Assembly (NCBI GenBank): GCA_965153455.1
Contig: OZ234495.1
Coordinates: 13,140,875-13,204,874 of the forward strand
Direction: 5' to 3'
DNA: 64,000 nt
Origin: Sphagnum compactum
Lineage: Eukaryota > Bryophyta > Sphagnopsida > Sphagnales
Below are positions 11,709-22,800 of this stretch, piece by piece. A program made the position numbers and the translations under genes. Each line of letters begins with the position of its first letter. Position 1 is the first letter of the stretch. A model generated the notes under the pieces. That model was given only the letters and a program-made list of their open reading frames with translations, was not told where the DNA came from and did not search any database.

Positions 11709-12990
11709 ATGGCGGCGCAACAACAGCAAGCTACATTTGCAGCCGGGTGTTTCTGGAGCGTGGAATTGGCGTTCCAGCGAGTTCCCGGTGTTACTAAGGT
11801 ATTGTCATTTTGTCTTGACACAAGGGAAACAAACCTCCAGGAACTCATCGTCCAAATATGACGACTTTTGCACATTTATTGCAAACCTTGTGCAAGGAAA
11901 ACAAATGGTGGGGTTCTAATCTTTGTCATTGTGGTGCGTACGGGGGTTGGGGGTGGTGTAGACGGCAGTCGGTTACACCGGGGGCAAGACAGTGGATCCA
12001 ACATACCGCGAAGTGTGCAGTGGCACCACAGGGCACACGGAAGCTGTGCAGCTGGAATACGATCCTGCGGAAGTCTCTTACAAACAACTGCTGGATGTTT
12101 TCTGGAAGAAACACGATCCTACTCAAGTGAATCGCCAAGTATGTTTTCGTTACTACCCTGTGTGCATCGCTGAATATGTCTTCAATCTCTTATTGTTCGA
12201 TGTTTTACCTTCTCCTTCCATATTACATTCTTTCTTGGTTTGCCGCTGCTGCTGTTCCTGGATGTGCTTACAGTTAGGGTTTCTTCTTCTTCTTCCCTCA
12301 TAAGAGCATCTCCAGCAGTGCTCCGTATGTGAAATATTCTCACATCCAAGTTTTAGTTACTTACTTTTTTCCAACCACACCCATAAAACTGAAACTGAGA
12401 CTGCAAATATGTGGGAGATTACTAATAGAAACCCATCTTGACCAATCAAACTATCAGAAACAGGGAGCAGTCAATAAATATGATCTGACTGTGCTTATTA
12501 GACTGCTCCAGGGATCTGAAAGCTGTGCATTTTTTCAGGGTCACAGCAGTCTTCCAGTGAATCCATTGGCTTTGACTGCTGTACATCATCTGAGATTTCC
12601 AGTGCAGTGCAGGGTCACTTAACATATTGACCATCATTGGAGATGCTCTAAGCTTCACCAAAGTGGTTCATTTGCTTTATCTGCTGAGTTTCTCTATGCT
12701 TATCTCCTGACTTGTCTGTAAAACTGCAAATGGGGCAGGGAAATGATGTCGGATCACAATATCGATCCAGCATTTACTTCCATACACCAGACCAAAAGGA
12801 GGAGGCGATAGCATCATTGAAAGAGTACGAGTCCCATCTTGGGAAGAAGGTTGCAACAGAGATCTTACCAGCTGCTCCATTTTACATGGCTGAAGAGTAT
12901 CACCAGCAGTATCTTGAGAAGGGTGGTGGAAGAGGAAAGGGACAATCGGCTGCAAAAATGTGCAATGACCCCATTCGTTGCTATGGCTAA
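11709..12990 (+). CDS. MSRA: Peptide-methionine (S)-S-oxide reductase (MsrA)
   Basis: The enzyme reduces methionine S-sulfoxide in proteins and free methionine, using thioredoxin-type recycling. Three exons join in frame: 11709-11798, 11962-12138 and 12739-12990, all phase 0 with GT/AG introns of 163 and 600 bp, giving 172 residues. The catalytic GCFWS motif holds Cys14. Exon 2 carries [20 protein letters not shown] and GHTEAV, and exon 3 has [13 protein letters not shown] and AEEYHQQYL. The tail CNDPIRCYG supplies the recycling cysteines (164 and 170) typical of plant MSRA. The start is the ATG right before the catalytic domain. Only about nine residues precede it, so no transit peptide is visible and a cytosolic form is likely. 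Intron 2 contains a MITE. Family identity is certain; the plastid or cytosol choice is inference. Confidence 0.97.
12304..12648. mobile_element. Harbinger-like (Tourist-type) MITE in MSRA intron 2
   Basis: The element begins GAGCATCTCC and ends GGAGATGCTC, flanked by TAA on both sides (12301-12303 and 12649-12651). A three-base TAA/TTA target duplication with such termini fits PIF/Harbinger. The 345-bp interior has no coding capacity. It makes up more than half of the intron. A second member lies at 43737-43926. Confidence 0.85.
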
Positions 12991-14849
12991 TTAAGCAAAA
13001 AAGAGTGAGAATGTGTACTAGGGTTAGGGTTGTTCTTCTTCTTGTGCAATTGATACAGATCTCTAATGGAATTTTCTATAGATCAGATTGTTTGCTTTTA
13101 AGGTTTGTGAGTCCAGAGTCTTGCAGAGCTTGTTTGTTTGCTTGCTTGCTTAATCAGAGCTCTACTCAGCAAGCTGCAAAATCTAGGATTAAAATGGGGG
13201 CTTCCTAGATTGATGAGAACTCTCCTCAGCAAAGCTAGAGCTCTGTAGGGTTTAGGGTTAACTATTGTACCATGATTTCTCATGATTTGGTTTGAACTTG
13301 CCATTAAGGGCTGAGCCCATGAGCCTGCTTGTTTTCCTCCATTGTCTGATGAAGCTATCTGTTGGGCCTTCTTGAAATCTCTCTTGTTTAGATGTGATGC
13401 GCAATCTTGATTTCTGTACAAGATGTATTTTGTTGTTAAATGGAACAGAACAATAGAAACTCCTTTCTCCAATTATATGCAAGGAAATTTTGGATATCAC
13501 ATGAATTTATACTAATTCATATGCAATTTACTTGATTTGTTCTTTCCAAACACCAAAACAAAATGTTGTGAATCTACAGAGACAAAATTTGATTTTCCAG
13601 CAACACAAGTCATTACTCGTTCATTGACATATAGAAGATATGGCAACCAAGGCAAATGCTACATCTACAGTAATGTGTGAAAACTATTTTGCTCATAAAA
13701 TGTTAAATTGTTTGAAAATATTGTAAGATTTACTTTGGTTTTATTCATAAATTTTATGTTGATGAATACAAAGTAAATTATTGGAAAATTGATTATTATG
13801 GACTGTGAAGTGAAGGTGTTGTACACATGTGAGAGTAAAATACATGATACATAAAGGGTGAGTTTTGAAATACCCAACCTGATATCCTACCTAATAAACC
13901 ACCTGGTTTAATGTCAAGGTACCTTCCTTTGGGTAAAACTCATCCCCAAAAAAAATTTCATTATTCTCCCCTACACTTCTGACAATTATTGTTAACCCAT
14001 GCCAGCCTTTCTTTTTTTCTTTTTTTTTTCTTTCTTTTGAGAAAGTCCCACATGCCTACAAGAGTCATGGATTTGAGAGTCCAAGTGGTGATATTTTAAA
14101 AATGTGTGTTAAAGGAGTTGGCCATCTTCACTCAGCAATGCAAGATAGTGAGGAAATTCAATGTGTTGCAAACCAAGTGTGGTGGCGAGTAGAGGGAAAT
14201 GTAAATATTTCATTAATGGCTACAGCCAAAATTTAAAAGCAAACTTAAGGTTGTTACGTAGTTTGAGAAGGTGTTTACTCTAGCTCCCTAGCTTTGTGAG
14301 TGAAAAGCAAATTGGCTATGATGTACAAAAGTTTGTATTATGTGTAAAAGTCTCATCCAACCAAAAAAAAAACACAAATCCATAGCACAAGGAAATATCT
14401 TCATATGCAAAAGTTTCATCATGTTTACATAATGGAAACAAAGGAGCTACAAATAATAGCAAAGCTCATAAAATGACTGGTATACTAATAATATCATAAT
14501 TGCCAATCATAAAACCAACAACTCGGCTAATCTATGTAAAATATGTTTACACAAAATTTATCTATGCAAGAACACCATAGTGATTTGTTGCTCCAATTCA
14601 AGCATCAAGTGTGGTAGCATAGGGAAAAATCTCCAATGTGAACAACTTTTAGTTAGACATGCCAACTACGAAAGATAGGTGAAGGTTTAAAGTAGTTCAA
14701 AGCTTGCTCCTTAGAAATGTTAGAGATGAGAAACAACGTTCATCCTCTACACTTCCTAAAACATGAACTATAGCCATCTCTACAAGCTAAGGTACTCAAG
14801 GAAGGAATGGGTTAGAACACAAGATGTTTTCCAAATGCAAGTCAATGGA
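12991..14849. other. MSRA 3' region and AT-rich spacer
   Basis: The first 500 bp is the probable 3' untranslated region of MSRA. A near-duplicate phrase (agagctctactcagcaagct at 13156 and a similar one near 13220) is present. Beyond about 13500 the DNA is AT-rich with no recognised gene. Confidence 0.4.
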
Positions 14850-17387
14850 TTGAGATCAAATGGTGGTTCCATGGCAGCCTTGGAGTTGTTTTTCATACAC
14901 AACTTGAACATCAAGTTGCCAATGATTAAGCAAAGGTGAAACTATAGAACTTGACTCACCACATTAGCCTAACATTTTTTGTTCGTAACATCAATCTTTT
15001 AATATTTCCAAGTGTTTGGAAAAGTTGATTTCATAGTTAAGCTATAACTAGTATTGTGGATATACAATGCCCATGGCATTAAGCAAGGGACACTAAAAGA
15101 AACAAATGTCCAACTCCTTGATCAAATGGGTAATTGCACATGTTGACCAATAAAGGCAAACAAAAGATATTCACCCTTCAATAAATAACCCTAAACCTCA
15201 CAACACAAAAGACATTCAAGACATTTAGATCAAATTGTAAATAGTTTAGGAAACTTACTTGAACATTCTAGTTTCAGTTGTGAAATTAATGTTTGAAAAG
15301 ATTCTCGAATTACAACTTTCCACACTTTTGAAATTAGGTCAATGTTGTGCATGGCCTAAAACTTTTCACCATTCACAATGAAAGCATGTTGTTCATTGGA
15401 ATCATTCAAGTTTGCCACCCATTGTATGTGGATGTGGTCATGGTTACAATTTAGCAAACCTTTAAATGCCCAAACTTATCACTAGAAAATGATGAGTTTT
15501 CATCATTGTACAAATAATAGTGTTGCCCCTGGGAGATCTTTACTATGGCCACCAAATCACATATGAAAACACCATGTTATTATGCAAATTCCACAAGATT
15601 ATCAATGTTCTCCAACAAAGGACATACGCTCACGTGCCCAACATGCAGTAAGGATTAGCAAGCAAGATTATATTGACTTGCATATGCCACCAAATGGAAA
15701 CATTGATGAACTTGAAAATAATACAAATTTGAAAAAATTAGGAACCAAAATCTAGGTTTGAAAATAAATGTAACTAACTTTAAAGAAACTAGAATTCAAG
15801 TTTGAAAGAAAATATTACAACTTTAAAGAAACCAAAAACTAGAATCCACCTTTGGAAAAAATATATAATAGGTCTGAAGAAACCAAGAACCAAAATTTAA
15901 GTTTGAAAAAAAATGCAATAGTTTTAAGGAAACTAAGAATGAGAATCCATTTCTAGAAAAAAATTGCAACAACTTTGAACGAACTAAGAACAGGAGCCTT
16001 TTGAGCTATGAGCAAAGTATGCATGACAAATTTGTAACAAGTCTTCTATGCTATTGATTATTCCCAAGTTGGACAAGGTTTTGAATGTAAGATTAAACCT
16101 ATGGGCCATCCAATGAACCCCAATTGAAAATGGTGCATAGTTTGTGTTCATTTATTTAATGCGACCATTTTTTGTGCCTTGGAATGTACTTACCCCATAA
16201 ACCCCAAAGCAAAAAACTTTTGAGCCACAAAAACAAAATTCAAGCCTCCATCCAGTTGGATCACCTCCATGATCATAATAATCAAATTGTTACTTCTTGC
16301 TCCATCAACTTATTGAAGAAACATCATCATGGGAATTTTCACTCAATTTAACATCACACATGCATGTATGGAAATCTAGTTCCCATTATTCACATCGTTC
16401 ACCTTGTCACATGTAAGGGCCACATAATTAATTATAGAATCAAATTTTAATTAATTACATAATCAATTTTCAATTAATTATAGAATCAATTTTTAGAATT
16501 GCATTAGTCATTTGAACATACATGAATTTGACCATTATCCATCCTAAACTATTTGACCAATGCATTTTGGGGTTTTCAAAACACCCCAAGGAAAGAGTAC
16601 AAAACCTTTTTATTTTTATATTGTACCATAGGTTGACCACCCTCCAAAATCTGTAATAATGTGGCAAATTGGACACTTTCCTCTCCAATTGCAAGTGACC
16701 ATTTTTATTGATTTTTTGTAAGATAATCTAGTAAGTGGTTGGGCAGAAAATAAGGCCTATTTTATTTTTGTCTACATGTTTTATTGCTATGCCATTCCCC
16801 TTTTTTGACATTCAAATTCAGCAAATTTTTTTTGCCTTCCTCTTGCCCTCATGCTTTGTCAATATATCCCACTTGGAAGCAAGCAAACATGGCTTCCTAT
16901 TAACGGTGCTACAAACCTAACATTTGACATTGTGAAGAATGCCATTAGGGCCATGGACAACTTCAACCAAAAGGAGTTTCACAACCCATTTGAGTGTTTG
17001 AGGTAGAGGGCAAGGTGGAGGGCAAGGTAGCAAGTTGAGATCTAATTTTGTATCAAGTAAGTCGCTCAAGACGATGACCTTTTTTGAAGAATATATGGGG
17101 GAGTCAACATGGAATTTGTCACTTAAACTAGGTTGCCCAAAAGATGAAAATAAAGGGGTCATGTCAAAAAGCAACCTAGTAGAAGACCTTGCATGAGATG
17201 ACAACTTAAGAGAAAGAGGAATAAGAGAAGGCCCACTAGGAGAAACTACGTTAGGAGATGGCAAAGGTGAGATGGTAGGCACTGAAAAAGAAGTCAATGC
17301 AATCTCTAATTGTCCAAGAATTATGAACCACAAAAAATTAGTCTCAAAAAATCTAATGGGCCATTGCCAAAAAACAAGGAATGACAT
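14850..17387 (-). pseudogene. Decayed hAT-like transposase gene with BED-type zinc finger, second relic
   Basis: Read on the minus strand from 17387, an open stretch (to 16917) begins with a Ser/Pro-rich region and ends in a lead-in reading KWVVKLLLVEVVHGPNGILH. The finger remnant is VKC.VCSTVN. Next, at 16694-16470, PKMHWSNSLGWIMVKFMY corresponds to SIGWGMASFMHELV of the relic at 7.1 kb. Around 16150-16010 YAPFSIGVHWMAHRFNLT and TLSNLGIINSIEDLLQICHA match the VGVHC.AHRTNL core of this hAT-like family. Near 15480-15350 FKGLLNCNHDHIHIQWVANL and a piece near AFIVNGEKF continue it. Frameshifts and stops are frequent, and a tandem expansion sits at 15720-15995. The left limit is uncertain. Confidence 0.75.
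15720..15995. repeat. About 60-bp degenerate tandem repeat within the hAT relic
   Basis: Four to five units vary around aagaaaccaagaaccaaaat followed by ccaagtttgaaaaaaaatgc and aacaacttt. The array lies where the hAT reading frame would continue after the conserved VGVHWMAHR region, so it looks like a local expansion of former coding sequence. Confidence 0.6.
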
Positions 17388-19082
17388 TGAATCTCAAACT
17401 AGCTACAATGGTTTTGCATTCAATGCATTTTTGTTACTAAAGAATTAGTACTATAATGTGGGTTTGAATTTTGTTATCAACTTTGGTATTAACTTCAGTG
17501 ATTTCCACTTCATAGTCCTATTCATGTGTGCACACACCAAAGAGACACAAGTGCAAAAGGTAACACAAAAGAAAATGCAAAACATACATGAAACCAAAGC
17601 ATGCACAAAATGCATGAAATGAAATTTACAAAATGTAGCAAACTTACAAAAATTTAAGTCTTGAAATTGAAAGTAGTAACCATAACATGCATTTGCAAGA
17701 ATCTCAATTTTGTTTGGGGAGAATCATTCTTCATTTTGTGCCAACATTTTCTCATGGTCACAAGATTCACAATGAACCAAAAAACTTGAAAGCACTTGAG
17801 GCCATGCAAACTTAATGGCATTACACAATGAAATCCAAGGCCAATTGTTGCTAAATATTTTTTTCTAAAAGATTTGTTAAAAGATCTTGAACATTGAAGA
17901 CATAGAAGAAGAAAAAAAAGTGATGACTTTACTTGAAGTGAAAGTTATGGTGACAAGAAGTTCTTGTTTGGAGGAACTTGCTAGCGGTAGTAAACCTTAA
18001 ACCCTTGTTGAACATTGGTGACATTAAACTCTAAACACTTGAAATAACTACTGACTTGAATGTTGATAATGGGAACAATCATTACATCTTATGATGGCAA
18101 TGGACATTAGTGGAATATGAAACATCATGATTATATCCATGGCCACCCACAAAGCCCATGGCTCCATTGACAGATGCCACTAATATGATTTGGTTAATAA
18201 TGAATGTATTTTCCTTTTTTTTAACATGTACCTATTGGGAATAATGTATTCTCATAATTCCTTGTTAAAAAAAATGGTTAACCCACATTAATCAAAAGCA
18301 TTAAAAGCGAAATTTAAAATTGAACGAAAATTGAAAAAGTGTAGCCAATGAAAATTTAGACAATTCACTTTTCATTTGAATTGGATATTTGGGATTCACA
18401 AACCTAATGGATGAAACATATAAGGGTATAGGTTGATTTTTTCTTTTTATCAAATACCCTAACCCATAAAGGTCTTTACAAAAGATGCATTAAATAGGTA
18501 AGGTCTTTGTTTGGTTATTAAACAATTTCAAATTCTACAAATAGGTTATGAATAACCTACCCTTGGATCAAGCTTGTTGATAATTGACCATTTAATGTGT
18601 AACATGCGAATACACAATACATTTTGTTGGGCCTTGGCCTCAAGGGAAGGGATTATTGCATTTAGGTTCATTATATTTACCTTTATAATAATTTTCCTTA
18701 TTTAGATGGGCGAAATCGATTGTCATTTTGATCCTATTCACATTGATTAATGTTTTAAATTGTTTAAGGTTAGGGTTTTCCATCACAAGGTGGCGGCTGG
18801 ATTTTGGTGCATGTTGGGAGGAGGAACATTAATTGAATGTTTTTTATTATTATTGCACGTTTTGATTGTTTTTTAGATTTTTCAAAATTTGTTACTCATT
18901 TCAAAATCATTGTCAAATCTTGTGGGTTAGTGAAGAGGGGGAGTCTGACAAGTATGTGCACCTTGTTTATGTGAATTTTTGTTGGAGTTGCAAAGGTTTT
19001 GCACTTCGGTTGTGGATGTTATTTTTTCTTTCATTTTCTTTAGCATATGTTCATCAGTAGAAAACCCCTCCTTTTGCAACTA
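17388..19082. other. AT-rich spacer between the hAT relic and the pogo-like element
   Basis: No gene recognised. Small open frames (for example 18866-19060) are hydrophobic and low in complexity, and I take them as chance. Confidence 0.35.
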
Positions 19083-19106
19083 CACCGGTTTCCGTAATTA
19101 ATGTTA
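19083..19106 (+). repeat. Left terminal inverted repeat of the pogo-like transposon
   Basis: 24 bp starting CACCGGTTTCCGTAATTAAT, the exact reverse complement of 21363-21386. The next base differs between the two ends, which fixes the repeat length. The first TTAATGTTA motif overlaps its inner end. Confidence 0.95.
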
Positions 19107-19155
19107 ATACCAAATTAATGTTAGTTCCCATTTAATGTTATTAACATTAATGGAG
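19107..19155. promoter_or_regulatory. Left subterminal TTAATGTTA repeats
   Basis: TTAATGTTA occurs overlapping the terminal repeat, again near 19115-19123 and near 19132-19140. The last is followed at once by its inverse TAACATTAA, giving a near-perfect palindrome. Such clusters often serve as transposase binding sites; that role is inferred. Confidence 0.6.
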
Positions 19156-19344
19156 GAATGGGGGATCTTGGGACGAGAAGGCAGCTGCACTGTTACAGCT
19201 CGCTGTAAGGGTTGCAGACTGCAGAGTGGCGCCAGCTGGCACTGACGTATGTTCAAATATTTTCGAACACTTCTTCTTCAACGATAGTCCCATACCTCTG
19301 TTGCTTCCCCAGCTCCTTCTCGCTCCGAAAGCGTTCTCTTCGCC

Positions 19345-21094
19345 ATGTCTGCACCGTCGAACTCTCAATCTTCATGGGATATACAACGTGGAGCAGTACG
19401 TTTGTCGGTGTTTTCCCCGTCTCCCATTGTTCGTGCATTTGCTCGTCAATGTCAGGCTGTAGATGACGAAAAGGAGCCACCAGAACCATTGGACCTGAAT
19501 GGCGCAGCCAATGACGTGATAATTGTTGCGAACAATGACCGTGTCATCGTTGGCGAACAGCTCGTCGACAATCCTCGTGCTCTGGGAAAGAGAAAGCGTC
19601 CTACCGCAGTCACAACTCAGCAAACTCGCATTAAAGTTGTTGAGTGGATGATCAATGACAACGAAGCGAACGGGGAGAAAGGACTGCACGCACGAACCGT
19701 CAAGGCGTTCCCCGAGCATTTTCGAGGGACGACATCCGCGACGATCATGAAGTCGTCACGCTGATGGGAAAAACGCGCTACTATTCTGCAGATCTGTGAC
19801 GATCGTGACAACATGGTATCCTGCAACTCTGCAGCCAGGGAAAGCCAAGAAGGTGCTCACAAAAGCTGCCCCTGGTCGAGGACCAAAGCGGGCTCCATGG
19901 GTCGACTGGTTGTATCCTCTCATTGTCGACGAATTTGACCGCTATCGCAAAATGGGCGTGAAGTTCAGTCCGAAGCTACTGGTTTGCCTCGCGAAGGACA
20001 TCCTGGTAGAGATGAATCATCCTGATTTCCCTCCCAACCTACAGCACAAGGGCACCACTATCATTGATCGCATCGATATAAGATGGATTCAGCGTTTTCA
20101 GACGGTCAACAATATCGTCGGTCGAGCTCAAATTGGCAAGTTGATGCTGAGCCCTACTCGTCAGTAACATATCGACAAGCAAATCGCATTCCATCTTGGA
20201 TAGCTTTCGAGAGAATTTTGCGCTGGTACGCTCGATGAGAACCTGGTTGAGAACATCAATGAAACACATTGCAAGGTCAACTTGGACAACGGCAAGACAC
20301 TGGGATTTCGTGGTGACAATGATGTCAAGTACGCTGATGTAGTATCCGGCGGCATGGGAATGACGCTGATGATTCGGCTAATGGGCGGGCCACATGCAAG
20401 AATCTGTAATCCATGTGTCATTTTCCAGAATGCCAGCGAAAGCTATCCTATTCGCGGAGTACCCGATGACTTCCCTGGAGTCTGCTACAGGACGACCAAG
20501 AAGGGTTTCATCACGTAGAAGCTGTGGGCGCAATACCTCCAAGAACCACGTGCTCACTACCGCGGACATGCAGCCGATCGGTCCAAGCAGAGAGTGATAT
20601 TTGTGGACAACTTCAACAGCCATCATGATGACGGTAATGGGAACATGCACGCAGTGTTGGAGTCGAGTAATGCCACTCTTCGCTACTTGGTGGCTGCCAC
20701 GACCGACAAGATTCAGCCGTGCGATTCGTTCGTGATTTCGAAGATCAAGGATGCCTGGATGGAGATCTGAGACGACTATAAGTTCAAAGCCATCAAGGAT
20801 GGCCTCTGGCGTGAAGGATCTGGCGCGCTGCAAAATCTCGAAAAACCGTTTTCTTTGCGCATGTCTGCTGAAGATGTTCGTCGAGTAAACGAGCAGCGTG
20901 ATCAAACCGGCCTGACTTACGCCCGTAAGGCGATGATTCGCTGCGGGCTGTCCCTCGACATCACAGGAGAATGGCATGAAAAACAACTCAATCGCGATCT
21001 TCAAATCATCATTGAAAAACATCGTCAACATTTCGAAGGTCTTGCTGTACCGGATCTGGATCCGCATGATGACGACGCCCCGTTGCGCAATTAA
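19345..21094 (+). pseudogene. Broken CENP-B/pogo-type transposase of the transposon
   Basis: The frame opens at an ATG (19345) and runs to a stop at 19762. It continues in the next frame from about 19796 to 21094, interrupted by stops at 20165, 20201, 20516 and 20768. The N-terminal half has HTH-like text (KRPTAVTTQQTRIKVVEWM). The second piece has GVKFSPKLLVCLAKDIL and a region resembling the CENP-B-type DNA-binding domain. The DDE core is recognisable: the first catalytic position reads NINETH with Asn (codon 20258-20260) where Asp is expected. The second Asp is in VIFVDNFNSH (20606-20608), and the third region is KIQPCDSFVI (Asp at 20723-20725). The C-terminus RMSAEDVRRVNEQRDQTGLT is well kept. 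The loss of the first Asp and the stops mean it is inactive. Family assignment is from motif memory. Confidence 0.85.
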
Positions 21095-21214
21095 ACCTCA
21101 GCAGACTGCCTCCGCCGCGTTTCGCGTGATCAGGCGCTTCATCCTCCGTAACATCACAACAATAAATATTAATGTAAAACTGTAGCAGTTTCGTAGCCGC
21201 CAAAATACAGTTTT

Positions 21215-21362
21215 CTCTTATTAACATTAATTAGGTATCGATTTAAATAATGTTATTAACATTATTTAGATTACGCCTGTATTAATGTTAACGCGCTATT
21301 AAGGTTATTAACATTAATAACGGAAAGCGATGTGTAAAAACACTGTTCGGAAATAATGTGAG
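21215..21362. promoter_or_regulatory. Right subterminal TTAATGTTA repeats and internal copy of the terminal repeat
   Basis: Several TAACATTAA or TTAATGTTA motifs occur near 21222, 21252, 21282 and 21309. The block 21309-21336 (taacattaataacggaaagc and onward) is a diverged copy of the terminal repeat in the same orientation as the right end, about 50 bp inside it. Confidence 0.6.
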
Positions 21363-21386
21363 TAACATTAATTACGGAAACCGGTG
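21363..21386 (-). repeat. Right terminal inverted repeat of the pogo-like transposon
   Basis: 24 bp identical to the left terminal repeat on the opposite strand, followed by TA. Confidence 0.95.
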
Positions 21387-21784
21387 TACATTTTCAACTA
21401 TTGTTCAATTACAAACCAAGTCGAAAATTACACAATAGTTACAATTTATTTTTTGCAACTGGGAATTTTTTTGCAACTAGTAACTAGTAAGGTCAAAAAA
21501 TACAAGTTGAAAGTGAAATTACAGTCGAAAGTGTTTGCCACGTGTCAACACCACAACAATAGCCATTACGTGCCACTACTTGCCAATTTAGTTGAAAATT
21601 GCTCTACCAATATAATCGAGGGATGTTGTCAACTGCATTCAACTATTGGATGAACTTCATCCACTAACTAAGCATGACATCAACCAAAAATGTAATTACA
21701 ATTTCAACTAAGTTGCAACTATGTAAGTTGAACATTTTGATTATGTTGTAACTATATAAATCGAAAATTTGGCAAGTGGTTTGG

Positions 21785-21925
21785 TGACATGTGGCACATT
21801 CACAATGTTGACACATGGAAAATTCATAAAATGTGGGGTCAACGAATAGTTAAATGACACATGGCAGGTTCACAAATTTTGGGGTCAACAAATAGTTAAA
21901 TGACATGTGGCACATCCACATCAAT
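21785..21925. repeat. About 60-bp tandem repeat
   Basis: Two and a half units contain gacacatgg, then cacattcacaa, then tggggtcaacgaatagttaa followed by atgacacatggca. Confidence 0.65.
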
Positions 21926-22329
21926 AGGTTAAGCCACATGGTGCCTAAGCATAGGTTAGGTTTAAACCTAGGCGCCTAGGTTAAACTTAAACATAAGCCA
22001 TTTAATTTAGGCTTAAGTTAGGGCTAGATCTAAGCACCTATGTTAGGCTTAGACTTAAACCACATGGCAATTAATAAATGAAATCCTATTTCATTTTGTT
22101 TAACTTTTAGGGTTAAACCTTTTTTATTGGTTCATCTCAAATGGCTATTACATTTTCATGTTTATTGTGTTCTCCGACAATCCTAATGCAATCCTTTATA
22201 TAGTTTGGATTCATGGAATGGAAACCAAACAATATGGGATAAAGATTTTAGTTGTAACCTGGGGTAAACACACCTATCATTAAACATTTAACAATATTGG
22301 ATCATTATAACTTTTTTGTCCATGGTCTA
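21926..22329. other. AT-rich spacer with short ccta/taagcc repeats
   Basis: Around 21935-22060 degenerate copies of cctaggttaggcttaa appear, like the longer tract at 32.9-34.3 kb. No gene recognised. Confidence 0.35.
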
Positions 22330-22800
22330 TTCCTTTTGAAATTTAAAACAATTTTGTAGTCCTCTACTTAACGTATCCAAATTTGTAAAAAACGTTACAA
22401 TCTAATGGAAAATGAGCAAGATATGCCTTTTCAAAGTGAAGGGGGTTGTGCTTTGGGTTTTTTCATAAGTGTTCAGTGTGATTTTGAAGCTTAAGCTTTT
22501 CAAGTATTGTTTTTTTTATTTTTCATTTTAAACAAGTTTTATAGATTTTGAGATAGCACATTTGTAGCCTTTGAAATTGTTCAAAATGAATTAGAAATGA
22601 ACAAAATATAGTGTTGGAAGTAAAGGGGGTCTAGAAACAAAATATCATTATTTCTCTTCCTCCGTTTTTTGTTTTGTTCCTTTGCTTTTAAGGTTCAAAA
22701 AACATTTGTAGCTCTTTGTTTTGCGCTTCCAATGACATAAAAAATGTTCAATTTGGTTTTGAAATGAGGGAAAACTTGAAAGTGTTTAGTGATAGAGTAC
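22330..22800. repeat. Degenerate tandem repeat, period about 180 bp
   Basis: Three diverged units each have a phrase near ttgtagccttt..., then aaaatg..caaaatat, then gtgaaaggggg. They start near 22350, 22545 and 22700. Confidence 0.45.

Larger units (their letters stand above)
19083..21386 (+). mobile_element. Pogo/CENP-B-like DNA transposon with perfect 24-bp terminal inverted repeats
   Basis: The 2304-bp element starts CACCGGTTTCCGTAATTAAT and its reverse-complemented right end is identical for 24 bp (19083-19106 and 21363-21386). TA flanks both ends (19081-19082 and 21387-21388), the target duplication of the Tc1/mariner/pogo superfamily. The interior is clearly GC-richer than the surrounding AT-rich DNA and encodes one broken CENP-B-type transposase. 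Both subterminal regions carry repeated TTAATGTTA motifs. The intact ends with a decayed gene suggest a copy moved in trans or one that died after insertion. Confidence 0.93.

Noticed and set aside
13018-13040. Telomere-like gggttagggtt words
   Set aside because: Only two or three units, in a 3' region. No array that would suggest an interstitial telomere.
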